From contig NZ_FOZE01000003.1 of assembly GCF_900113225.1 (NCBI RefSeq), forward strand, positions 434,001 to 498,000: a DNA stretch of 64,000 nucleotides, given 5' to 3'. Of this stretch, positions 37,858-45,438 are shown piece after piece (within the stretch, counting starts at the first letter, position 1; each line of letters starts with the position of its first letter). The DNA is from Mitsuaria sp. PDC51. Its GTDB lineage: Bacteria; Pseudomonadota; Gammaproteobacteria; Burkholderiales; Burkholderiaceae_C. A program made the translations under genes and the position numbers. The notes beneath the pieces are model-generated. The model saw only the letters and a program-made list of their open reading frames with translations, was not told where the DNA came from and searched no databases.

Positions 37858-39846
37858 CTAGTCGATCACGATGTCGCCGTCGACCGTGCCCGACAGCGCG
37901 GCGAGGTAGCCCAGCTCCAGGCTGCGCGTGAAGGCCGGCGTGTCGAACAGCGGCGCGGTGTCGCGTTGGGCGCGCAGCCGGTCGCGCAGCGCCGCGAGTG
38001 GCTCCGGCGCCGCCGCGAGCGCGACCGCCCGCTCGACGTAGTCCTCGGTGGTCTCGACGATCAGCTCCGGCAGGCCGACCGCGTGCAGCAGGCTGGCCGC
38101 CATGCGGCCGGCGAAGGCGCGCCCCCGCTGCGTGAGCACCGGCAGTCCCATCCAGAGCGCATCGCTGGCCGTCGTGCCGGCGTTGTAGGGCAGGGTGTCC
38201 AGGAACAGGTCGGCCGCGGCGAGCCGGGCGAGGTAGTCCTCGCGCGCGCAGCGCCGCGCGAAGACCAGCCGCTCCGGTGCGAGGCCGATCGCCGCCGCTT
38301 CGCGGCGCAGGCGGTCGGTGGCCTCGTCTTCCTCGGCCAGCAGCCACAGCACGGCGTGCGGCACGCGCGACAGGATCCGGCCCCAGGTGCGGAACATGGC
38401 CGGGGTCAGCTTGGCCGGGTTGTTGAAGCAGCACAGCACGACCGCGTCCGGCGGCAGGCCGAGCGCGCGCCGGTCGGCCGCGGCGGGCCGCGGTCGCTGG
38501 CGATCGTTGGTCTGGTAGGACGGCAGCACCAGCAGGCGTTCGTCGAAGCAGGCGCGGGTGTCGGCGTCGATGAGGCGCGGGTCCGCGACGAGGTAGTCGT
38601 AGGCGCCTGAGCCCGAAGTGCCGAGATAGCCCAGGTAGAGCATCTGCACCGGTGCGACGCGGCCGGCGAACAGCGCGACGCGGCCACCCTCGGTGTGGCC
38701 GGTGAGGTCGACCGCGATGTCGATGGACAGCTCGCGGCACAGCGCCGCCACCCGTTCATCGCTCCAGCCGCCGACGTCGAGGAAAGCATCGGCGGCCGCG
38801 CGCAGCCGCTGCTGCATCGGGTCGTCCTTCGCCTCGCCATGGTTGATCAGCGCGACGTCGAAGACCTCGCGGTCGTGCAGCTCCAGCGTTTCCGCCAGCA
38901 GGAAGGCCACCGGATGGGCATGGAAGTCGCGGGAGATGTAGGCGATGCGGATCTTGCGTCCGGCCGGGAAGCCCGGCCGCATCGGCGGCGTCGCGGCACG
39001 GGGCGACGCGTGCCGGGTCCAGGTCCTTGCCGCCGCCTGCTGCAGCGCCGGGTCGTCCGTCAGGTTCTGGACGACCAGCGGCTGCGCGACCGCCTCGCCC
39101 CGAGCCACCTGGTTGAGCAGCGCATCGCGCCGCGCGTCGAAGTCGCGCCAGTCGTAGACATGCATCGCCGCGTAGAGCCTCAGTCCGGCGAGCCAAGGGG
39201 CATGCGGCGTGAGCCGCAGGGCTGCGTCGAAATCGTCCACCGCCAGCGTGAACCGGCGCGCGCGCAGATGGAGATTGGCCCGGTTCTGCAGCGGCGCGGC
39301 GAAGGCCGGGTCGTGGCGGATCGCGGTGCTGAGGGCGTCGAGCGCCTCGGCCTCCCGGCCGCCTTGGCGCAGCGCCATGCCCATCAGGTTGCGCGCGATC
39401 GCGTGGCCCGGCGCCTCGGGACCGATGGCCGCCAGCGTCGGCAGCGCGTCGCGCCAGCGGCCCGCGTCGATCAGCTGCTCCGCGCGCTCGAAGCGGAAGT
39501 CGTCGCAGGCGGGATCGGCGTCGATGGCCAGCTCGATCGCCATCAGCGCCGCGTCGCGGGCGCCCAGGTCCCGGTAGCTCAGGCTCAGGCCATGGAAGGC
39601 ACGGGCGTAGGCGGGGTCCCGCGAGGCGGCCTGCTCGAACGCCGCGATCGCGTCCTCGAGCCGGCCGGTCTCGCGCAGCGCGATGCCCCAGTTGTAGAGC
39701 AGCGCGGCGCCAGCGCCGGCCGCCTGCGCGAGCGCGCGGTACTCGGCCTCGGCGGCGATCCAGTCGCCGCGGTCGGCGAGGGCATGGGCGCGTGCCAGCG
39801 TGGCGGGGCCGCGTGGCTGTTCCAGCTGTCCCTTCGAAGCGCTCAA
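37858..39846 (-). CDS. TPR-containing O-GlcNAc-transferase-like (SPINDLY/GT41) protein
   Basis: A 662-residue protein. Residues about 15-230 form TPR repeats (e.g. GRLEDAIAAFEQAASRDPAYARAFHGLSLSYRDLG). Residues about 295-650 form the GT41-type catalytic region: KIRIAYISRDFHAHPVAFLLAE, IDIAVDLTGHTEGGR, QMLYLGYLGTSGSGAYDYLVADP, VVLCCFNNPAKLTP and FLDTLPYNAGTTASDALWMGLPVLT. The start is TTG at 39846, supported by GGAGGT five bases upstream; no nearby ATG exists. The enzyme probably glycosylates Ser/Thr of proteins using a nucleotide sugar; bacterial homologues also modify flagellin or adhesins. No such target is visible in the window. Confidence 0.9.
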   Translation of the reverse strand: MSASKGQLEQPRGPATLARAHALADRGDWIAAEAEYRALAQAAGAGAALLYNWGIALRETGRLEDAIAAFEQAASRDPAYARAFHGLSLSYRDLGARDAALMAIELAIDADPACDDFRFERAEQLIDAGRWRDALPTLAAIGPEAPGHAIARNLMGMALRQGGREAEALDALSTAIRHDPAFAAPLQNRANLHLRARRFTLAVDDFDAALRLTPHAPWLAGLRLYAAMHVYDWRDFDARRDALLNQVARGEAVAQPLVVQNLTDDPALQQAAARTWTRHASPRAATPPMRPGFPAGRKIRIAYISRDFHAHPVAFLLAETLELHDREVFDVALINHGEAKDDPMQQRLRAAADAFLDVGGWSDERVAALCRELSIDIAVDLTGHTEGGRVALFAGRVAPVQMLYLGYLGTSGSGAYDYLVADPRLIDADTRACFDERLLVLPSYQTNDRQRPRPAAADRRALGLPPDAVVLCCFNNPAKLTPAMFRTWGRILSRVPHAVLWLLAEEDEATDRLRREAAAIGLAPERLVFARRCAREDYLARLAAADLFLDTLPYNAGTTASDALWMGLPVLTQRGRAFAGRMAASLLHAVGLPELIVETTEDYVERAVALAAAPEPLAALRDRLRAQRDTAPLFDTPAFTRSLELGYLAALSGTVDGDIVID

Positions 39847-40048
39847 TCACCACCTCCCGCGGCTCAACGCGGCGGATCATACGAGCCGACGTCGGCGCAA
39901 GCGCAGGCGAGGCTTCGTTGGTGCACTGCAGCACGCGCGGCGGCCCGCGTTTCCAGTGGACGGGCGCTATCCCATCGATAGCCACATCGCGTGGCGCGCC
40001 GGGAGTCGCGGGCGTAGCATCGCTTCACCCCGGCTCCAGGTCCCCGTC

Positions 40049-40459
40049 ATGGCCGTCTGGCAGTTCGATCTGGCCTTCGCGCATGGCAGCGCCAAGGCCT
40101 CCTGGCATCCCTCCTCGCGCAGCGACGTCATGCATTACCTCGCGTCGCGCGTCGGCCCGAGCACGCCGATGCTGGAGGGCTGGCGCTACTTCGGCGACGA
40201 GGCACACAACTGCATCGACATGGTGTCCGACCCCGACGGCCACTACGAGCTGCATGCGCGGCTCGACGCCTGCGCCACCGAGACCGACCACTTCATCGAC
40301 GTCGTCTGCGACGTGGCCCATGCGCTCGGCTGCGAGTTCTTCAGCGCGGAACTGGCGGCCTTGTTGCCGCCGCGCTCGCGCGCGCTCAAGGACGCGCTGC
40401 AGCGGTCGACGGCCTGGCGCTTCGCGCTGGACCCCGAGGGCTTCGACACCGACGCCTGA
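40049..40459 (+). CDS. Hypothetical protein
   Basis: A 136-residue soluble protein that I do not recognise. It is rich in Trp, His and Asp/Glu (MAVWQFDLAFAHGSAKASWH, HNCIDMVSDPDGHYELHARLDA) with no signal peptide or membrane helix. The ATG at 40049 was chosen because a longer upstream frame starts inside the regulatory gap. It is divergent from the SPINDLY-like gene and convergent with the DUF72 gene. A small dyad (GCTATC 39966-39971 / GATAGC 39977-39982) lies upstream. A compact cytoplasmic immunity- or stress-type protein is possible but unsupported. Confidence 0.6.
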   Translation: MAVWQFDLAFAHGSAKASWHPSSRSDVMHYLASRVGPSTPMLEGWRYFGDEAHNCIDMVSDPDGHYELHARLDACATETDHFIDVVCDVAHALGCEFFSAELAALLPPRSRALKDALQRSTAWRFALDPEGFDTDA

Positions 40460-40472
40460 CCGGCCGCGGACG

Positions 40473-41228
40473 TCATCCCATCAGCGCGCTGAACCGCAGC
40501 GCATCATCGGCCGCCGCGCCCGACGCGGTGTTGTCGAAGACGCACCAGATCGAGGTGCCGGCCGGCCAGCGCGCGAGCGCCTGGGCCCGCGCCTGGAGGA
40601 AGGCGTCCTCGTAGCGCGACCAGTACATGCGCGGCGAGCCATGCCAGCGGTAGTAGACGACGGCGCCGCGGCCGTCGCCGCGCTCGCCGAGCCAGCCGCC
40701 CGGTTCGTCCGCGCCGGCGGGGCGAGCGGGATCGGCGGCCACGCGGCCGACGCGCTCGTCCACCAGCAGGCGATCCGCCGCCGCGCTGAACCACGAGGCA
40801 TGCCGCGGCTCGCAGACGATCGCGCCGTCGAAGCTCGCGTGCAGCGAGCGGAAGAAGGCGCGCGCGGTGCGTGTCTCCAGCGGCAGGGACGGCGGCAACT
40901 GCACCAGCAGCACGGCCAGCCGTTCGCCCAGCCCGGCCAGCGAGTTGACGAAGGCGCGAACCTCGGCCCGCGGCACCTTCAGTCGCGCGTCGTGCGTCAT
41001 CGCCCGCGGCAGCTTGACCGAGAAGCGGAAGCGCGCCGGCGTCTGCTCGGCCCAGCGCGCGAAGGTGTCCGCCCGGTGCGTGCGGCTGAAGGTGGTGTTG
41101 ATCTCGGTCGCGTTCAGCACGGCGGCGTAGCGGCTGAGCTGGCTGCCCTCCGGCGGGAAGGCGGCGGCGACGGCGCGGGGCACGCTCCAGCCCGCGGTGC
41201 CGATGTGCAAGGGCGTTGATCGCGACAT
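40473..41228 (-). CDS. DUF72 family protein
   Basis: A 251-residue TIM-barrel protein of the YecE/DUF72 family. HIGTAGWSVPR at the start, the NATEINTTFSRTHRADTFARWAEQTP segment, FRFSVKLPRAMTHD, LLVQLPPSLPLE, AIVCEPRHASWF and YYRWHGSPRMYWSRYEDAFL are family hallmarks. The ATG at 41228 precedes the conserved barrel; the frame continues upstream without support. Function is unresolved for the whole family. Convergent with the small hypothetical gene and divergent from the small membrane gene. Confidence 0.9.
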   Translation of the reverse strand: MSRSTPLHIGTAGWSVPRAVAAAFPPEGSQLSRYAAVLNATEINTTFSRTHRADTFARWAEQTPARFRFSVKLPRAMTHDARLKVPRAEVRAFVNSLAGLGERLAVLLVQLPPSLPLETRTARAFFRSLHASFDGAIVCEPRHASWFSAAADRLLVDERVGRVAADPARPAGADEPGGWLGERGDGRGAVVYYRWHGSPRMYWSRYEDAFLQARAQALARWPAGTSIWCVFDNTASGAAADDALRFSALMG

Positions 41229-41301
41229 GGACGCCTGCCGGCAAGCGGCTTGCCCTGGTCGAGGATCGACGCCCGCGTCGCCGACACCGCGCTCCCGACC
41301 G

Positions 41302-41631
41302 ATGGACACCTTCCTCGATGCCCTGCAATGGCCCGCGATGGCCGTGACCCTGCTGGCCGCCTGGCTGGTGGCCGCGCGAAGCGCCGCGCGCCGCCGCTGG
41401 GGCTTCGGCGTCTTCGTCGCCAGCAACCTGCTGTGGAGCGCCTGGGGCCTGCACACCCAGGCCTACGCGCTCATCGTGCTGCAGGTCGGGCTGTTCCTGC
41501 TCAACCTGCGCGGCGTGCGGAAGAACCGGCAGGCCGACGATGGCGTCGATCGCTCCGCCACCCGCGCTCCCGACGACGCGACAGGCGAGCGCACCGCTCG
41601 AGCGCGGGCCCGGGAGCGAGGCTTGCTGTGA
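41302..41631 (+). CDS. Small membrane protein
   Basis: A 109-residue protein with three hydrophobic helices (AMAVTLLAAWLVAA, GFGVFVASNLLWSAWGL, ALIVLQVGLFLLNLRGV) and a charged, low-complexity cytoplasmic tail of about 38 residues. The compact W..GF..F..SN..WS.WG / LNLRG pattern recalls short SemiSWEET- or PnuC-like membrane proteins, but it is too short to assign. The pyridoxamine-oxidase-like gene begins about 26 bp after its stop, so the two may be co-transcribed. Confidence 0.6.
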   Translation: MDTFLDALQWPAMAVTLLAAWLVAARSAARRRWGFGVFVASNLLWSAWGLHTQAYALIVLQVGLFLLNLRGVRKNRQADDGVDRSATRAPDDATGERTARARARERGLL

Positions 41632-41657
41632 GGAGGCACATGGCCAAGGAGCACGAC

Positions 41658-42173
41658 ATGAGCGATCAAGCGCTGAGCGACACCGAACGACGCGAAAAAC
41701 TCTGGCACCTCATCAAGGACATGCGCTTCGGCATGCTGACGACGCAGCATCCCAACGGTCACCTGCACGCGCGTCCGATGACGCTGCAGAACCGCGGCGT
41801 CGACGAGGGCGATTCGCTGTGGTTCTTCATGTCCCGGGGCGGCGAAGCTTACGAGGACATCGTCGGCGCCGCGCAGGTGAACGTGGCCTTCGCCGACGCC
41901 GATGACGACACCTATGTCTCGGTGTCCGGCACCGCCGAACTCGACGAGGACAGGGCGCGCAAGCAGGCCCTCTGGAATCCGGCCGCCGAGGCCTGGTTCC
42001 CCAAGGGCGTGGACGACCCCGACCTCGCGCTGCTGCGGGTGCGCATCAACCACGCCAGCTACTGGGACGTGAAGGCCTCGAAGCTGATGCAGCTGTATGC
42101 GATGGCGAAGTCGGCGGTGACCGGCCAGCCGCCGAAGGACCTGGGCGAGACGGGGCAGGTCCGGATGCGGTGA
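41658..42173 (+). CDS. Pyridoxamine 5'-phosphate oxidase-like 'general stress' flavoprotein
   Basis: A 171-residue split-barrel flavin-binding protein. LWHLIKDMRFGMLTTQHPNGHLHARPMTLQ, SLWFFMSRGGEAYEDI, VNVAFADADDDTYVSVSGTAEL and ARKQALWNPAAEAWFPKGVDDPDLALLRV match the general stress protein 26 branch. I chose the ATG at 41658 because AAGGAG lies six bases upstream; an ATG at 41640 would add six residues and has a ribosome binding site too close. The YWDVKASKLMQLYAM end is also typical. Ligand (FMN, FAD or F420-like) is not decided by sequence. Confidence 0.88.
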   Translation: MSDQALSDTERREKLWHLIKDMRFGMLTTQHPNGHLHARPMTLQNRGVDEGDSLWFFMSRGGEAYEDIVGAAQVNVAFADADDDTYVSVSGTAELDEDRARKQALWNPAAEAWFPKGVDDPDLALLRVRINHASYWDVKASKLMQLYAMAKSAVTGQPPKDLGETGQVRMR

Positions 42174-42233
42174 GGGCTTCCCCCGGGGGCACAGGGCTCG
42201 ACGCGCCGGATTTGCCTCCGATAGGATGGCCCG

Positions 42234-43232
42234 ATGATGAGCCCCCTGGTCCTTCGCGGTCGTTGCGCCTGCGGGCGAGCCGAGTACGCCGTGCATGCCG
42301 CCCAGCTCGACGCCGCGGTCTGCTACTGCGCCACCTGCCGACGATCCTCGGGGGGCGCCGGGATGGCCTGGCTGACCGCCGACCGCGCCACCTTGCGGGT
42401 CAACGGCGCGCTGCAGACCTGGCGGTCCTCGGACCATGCCTTGCGCCAGTTCTGCCCGCATTGCGCGACGCAGCTGTTCTGTCTCGAGGACGATGCGCCG
42501 CCGGAGATCAAGGTCGCCGCCGGCACGCTGGACGACCAGAAGCTGGTCAAGAGCACCCACAGCGCCTTCGTGAACGAGCGGCCGCTGTGGGATGCGCGGC
42601 ATACGCTGGCGCAGCACGAGGCCGACGCTCCCTCGCGGGCCGCGGAACCGGCGCCCGGCGACGCACCGACCGGGCGCTCGCGGGCCGAGGCCGACGCGGC
42701 TTTCCAGAGCGCGCTGGCCAGCAGTCCGGACGCCTTCATCAGCATCGATCCCGACGGCCTCATCACCGAGTGGAATCCACAGGCGACGGCGACGCTGGGC
42801 TGGAGCTATGCCGAGGCCATCCGCCGCCCGCTGCATGAGCTGATCATTCCGCCGGAGATGCGCAGCGCGCACCTGCGTGGCATGTCGCGGCTGCAGCGCA
42901 CCGGCGACGGTCCGGTGCTGGGGCGGCGATTCGAGGTCGATGCGATCCACAAGCGCGGCCACCGGGTGCCGATCGAGCTGTTCGTCGCGCCGCTGCGCAT
43001 GGCCGGCGGCACCGGCGCGACGGCCTTCGTGCGCGATGTCAGCGTCCGGCGCGCGGCCGAGGCCTCGATCGAGCGCGCGATCGGTGGCGAGCCGGTGAGC
43101 TTCGAGGTGGACCTGCGCCTGGGCGGCCGGCACCGCGCCATGACGGTCCGCGTCACGCCGCGTCTCGACGAGCACGGCCCGCCGGATGGTTTCCTCATTC
43201 ATCTTGAGGACGCCGCGCCCGGCGATCCCTGA
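42234..43232 (+). CDS. GFA/CENP-V zinc domain fused to a PAS domain
   Basis: A 332-residue protein joining two modules rarely seen together. Residues 1 to about 115 are a GFA (glutathione-dependent formaldehyde-activating, CENP-V-like) zinc domain with its seven cysteines in place: C11 and C13 (RCACG), C30, C32 and C35 (CYCATC), C74 and C77 (FCPHC). After a polar linker, residues about 155-275 are a PAS domain (SSPDAFISIDPDGLITEWNPQATATLGWSYAEAI, FVRDVSVRRAAE). The last 50 residues are unassigned, and no kinase, GGDEF or other output domain follows. A lone receiver gene lies 140 bp downstream. It may be a soluble thiol/aldehyde or redox sensor; this is inference. Confidence 0.82.
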   Translation: MMSPLVLRGRCACGRAEYAVHAAQLDAAVCYCATCRRSSGGAGMAWLTADRATLRVNGALQTWRSSDHALRQFCPHCATQLFCLEDDAPPEIKVAAGTLDDQKLVKSTHSAFVNERPLWDARHTLAQHEADAPSRAAEPAPGDAPTGRSRAEADAAFQSALASSPDAFISIDPDGLITEWNPQATATLGWSYAEAIRRPLHELIIPPEMRSAHLRGMSRLQRTGDGPVLGRRFEVDAIHKRGHRVPIELFVAPLRMAGGTGATAFVRDVSVRRAAEASIERAIGGEPVSFEVDLRLGGRHRAMTVRVTPRLDEHGPPDGFLIHLEDAAPGDP

Positions 43233-43337
43233 GGCCCCCGCGGCGCGCCGCCCACGCCTGTAGTCCTTCGCCCGACGGCCGGTCGGCGCGCGGGCTCACC
43301 CGCACTGGCGTCACGCCGGCCTCGCCAGGCCGTGATC

Positions 43338-43369
43338 GATCTCCCATGATTCGTTCAAACAGGGAGATC
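43338..43369 (+). promoter_or_regulatory. Hairpin sequestering the receiver gene's ribosome binding site
   Basis: GATCTCCC (43338-43345) and GGGAGATC (43362-43369) are perfect 8-bp inverted copies around a 16-base AT-rich loop. The right arm contains the Shine-Dalgarno GGGAG, six bases before the ATG at 43373, so the folded mRNA would hide it. This is the layout of an RNA thermometer or other translational switch. Confidence 0.6.
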
Positions 43370-43372
43370 ACC

Positions 43373-43750
43373 ATGAAAGTCGCACTGATCGAAGACAACG
43401 CGCTGCTGCGCCGGCTGATGGTGACCCGCCTGCAGGCGGAGGCGTCCATCACCGTGGTGGGCCAGGCCTGCAGCGAGAACGCCGCGCTCAGCACCATCGC
43501 GCTGTGCGCCCCCGATGTGGTGCTGGTGGACCTGGGCATCGACGGCGGCTCGGGCCTGGGCGTGATCGAGCGCCTGCGCGCGGCGCGCTTCCGCGGCCGC
43601 ATCCTGGTGCTGAGCGCCCAGGACCGGGCCGCCTACGAGCCGCGGGTGCTGTCCTGCGGCGCCGACGGCTTCTACGACAAGGCCAGCGACTTCGACCGTC
43701 TCGTGGACGAGCTCGGCACGCTGGCCAACAGTGCCTGGATGGCGGAGTGA
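43373..43750 (+). CDS. Stand-alone response-regulator receiver
   Basis: A 125-residue single CheY-like receiver. The acidic pair is in ALIEDNALLRRLM, the phosphoacceptor Asp in VVLVDLGIDGGSGLGV, the switch Ser in ILVLSAQDRAAYE and the Lys in GADGFYDKASDFDRL. No DNA-binding or enzymatic output domain is present, so it must act by protein contact. The ATG at 43373 has a clear GGGAG, which is locked in a hairpin. The GFA-PAS gene lies upstream on the same strand. The partner kinase is unknown; the hybrid kinase at 45.4 kb is one candidate. Confidence 0.88.
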   Translation: MKVALIEDNALLRRLMVTRLQAEASITVVGQACSENAALSTIALCAPDVVLVDLGIDGGSGLGVIERLRAARFRGRILVLSAQDRAAYEPRVLSCGADGFYDKASDFDRLVDELGTLANSAWMAE

Positions 43751-43881
43751 GCGCGGCGCGCGGGTAGGCCCAGCGGAGGGATCCGGACTCGGCCACCTGG
43801 GGGATGACAGGGGGAGGCGGCACCCGCATCGTGGCGACTTCGTCCGCGCCCGCGGACCGTCACGCCAGGGAGTCCCCGCTC

Positions 43882-45321
43882 ATGAACCGACCGATCAGCC
43901 ATGCCCACGGCGCGCCCGTGGTCGACAACCTCAACATCCAGACCGCCGGCCCGCGCGGCCCCGCGCTGCTGCAGGACGTCTGGCTGCTGGAGAAGCTCGC
44001 CCACTTCGACCGCGAGGTCATCCCCGAGCGCCGCATGCACGCCAAGGGCTCCGGCGCCTATGGCCGCTTCACCGTCACCCACGACATCAGCCGCTACACG
44101 CGCGCCAAGCTGTTCTCGCGCATCGGCAAGACGACCGACGTCTTTCTGCGCTTCTCCACCGTCGCCGGCGAGCGCGGCGCCGCCGATGCCGAGCGCGACA
44201 TCCGCGGCTTCGCCGTCAAGTTCTATACCGAGGAAGGCAACTGGGACCTGGTGGGCAACAACACGCCGGTGTTCTTCATGCGCGACCCGCTGCGCTTCCC
44301 CGACCTCAACCACGCCGTCAAGCGCGATCCCCGCAGCAACCTGCGCAGCGCGCAGAACAACTGGGACTTCTGGACGCTGCTGCCCGAGGCGCTGCATCAG
44401 GTCACCATCGTGATGAGCGACCGTGGCCTGCCCGACGGCTATCGCCACATGCACGGCTTCGGCAGCCACACCTTCAGCTTCATCAACGCCGACAACGAGC
44501 GCCACTGGGTCAAGTTCACCTTCAAGTCGCGGCAGGGCATCCGCAATCTGACCGACGAGGCGGCCGGCCGGCTCATCGCCGGCGACCGCGAGAGCGCGCA
44601 GCGCGATCTCTTCGAGGCCATCGAGCGCGGCGAGTTCCCGCGCTGGACGCTCTACGTGCAGGTGCTGAGCGAGGCCGCCGCGCGCGCGCTGCCCTACAAC
44701 CCGTTCGACCTGACCAAGGTCTGGCTGCATGCGGACGCGCCGCTGATCGAGGTGGGCGAGCTCGAGCTCAACCGCAACCCCGAGAACTACTTCGCCGAGG
44801 TGGAGCAGGCGGCCTTCTCGCCGGCCAACGTGGTGCCGGGCATCGGCTTCTCGCCCGACAAGATGCTGCAGGCGCGGCTGTTCAGCTACGGCGACGCGCA
44901 TCGCTACCGGCTGGGGGTGAATCACCATCAGATCCCGGTCAACGCGCCGAAGTGCCCCTACCACCTGTACCACCGCGACGGCGCGATGCGGGTGGACGGC
45001 AACGCCGGCGCGGCGCCGGCCATCGTGCCCAACAGCCGCGGCGACTGGGCCGACCATCCGCAGCTGCAGGAGCCGCCGCTGGCCATCGACGGGGCCGCCG
45101 CGCACTGGGACCACCGGCTGGACGACGACTACTTCACCCAGCCGGGTCTGCTGTTCCGCCTGATGGACCCGGCGCAGCGGCAGGCGCTGTTCGACAACAC
45201 CGCCCGTGCCATGAACGGCGCCAGCCCGGACGTGCAGCAGCGCCACATCGACCACTGCACCCTGGCCGACCCGGCCTATGGCGAGGGCGTGCGCAACGCC
45301 TTGCTGGCGCTGCGCGGCTGA
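43882..45321 (+). CDS. katA: Monofunctional haem catalase (small-subunit clade)
   Basis: A 479-residue catalase that breaks down hydrogen peroxide. The distal His lies in [14 protein letters not shown], the Asn in [16 protein letters not shown], and the proximal haem-ligand Tyr in [38 protein letters not shown] and [13 protein letters not shown] complete the fold. Length and the lack of a C-terminal flavodoxin-like domain indicate the small clade 3 type. The ATG at 43882 follows GGGAG. There is no signal peptide, so it is cytoplasmic, and no OxyR-type regulator is adjacent. The specific symbol katA is by similarity. Confidence 0.95.
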   Translation: MNRPISHAHGAPVVDNLNIQTAGPRGPALLQDVWLLEKLAHFDREVIPERRMHAKGSGAYGRFTVTHDISRYTRAKLFSRIGKTTDVFLRFSTVAGERGAADAERDIRGFAVKFYTEEGNWDLVGNNTPVFFMRDPLRFPDLNHAVKRDPRSNLRSAQNNWDFWTLLPEALHQVTIVMSDRGLPDGYRHMHGFGSHTFSFINADNERHWVKFTFKSRQGIRNLTDEAAGRLIAGDRESAQRDLFEAIERGEFPRWTLYVQVLSEAAARALPYNPFDLTKVWLHADAPLIEVGELELNRNPENYFAEVEQAAFSPANVVPGIGFSPDKMLQARLFSYGDAHRYRLGVNHHQIPVNAPKCPYHLYHRDGAMRVDGNAGAAPAIVPNSRGDWADHPQLQEPPLAIDGAAAHWDHRLDDDYFTQPGLLFRLMDPAQRQALFDNTARAMNGASPDVQQRHIDHCTLADPAYGEGVRNALLALRG

Positions 45322-45438
45322 GTCACTGGTCCCCAGTCCCGAGCGCGCTCGTGCGTGTCGGCGCACGGAGCGCCGGGGCAGCCCTGAGCGCCGGCGATCC
45401 GGCGTCGACCTGAGGCCGGCGCGCCGACGCCTCGCGCC

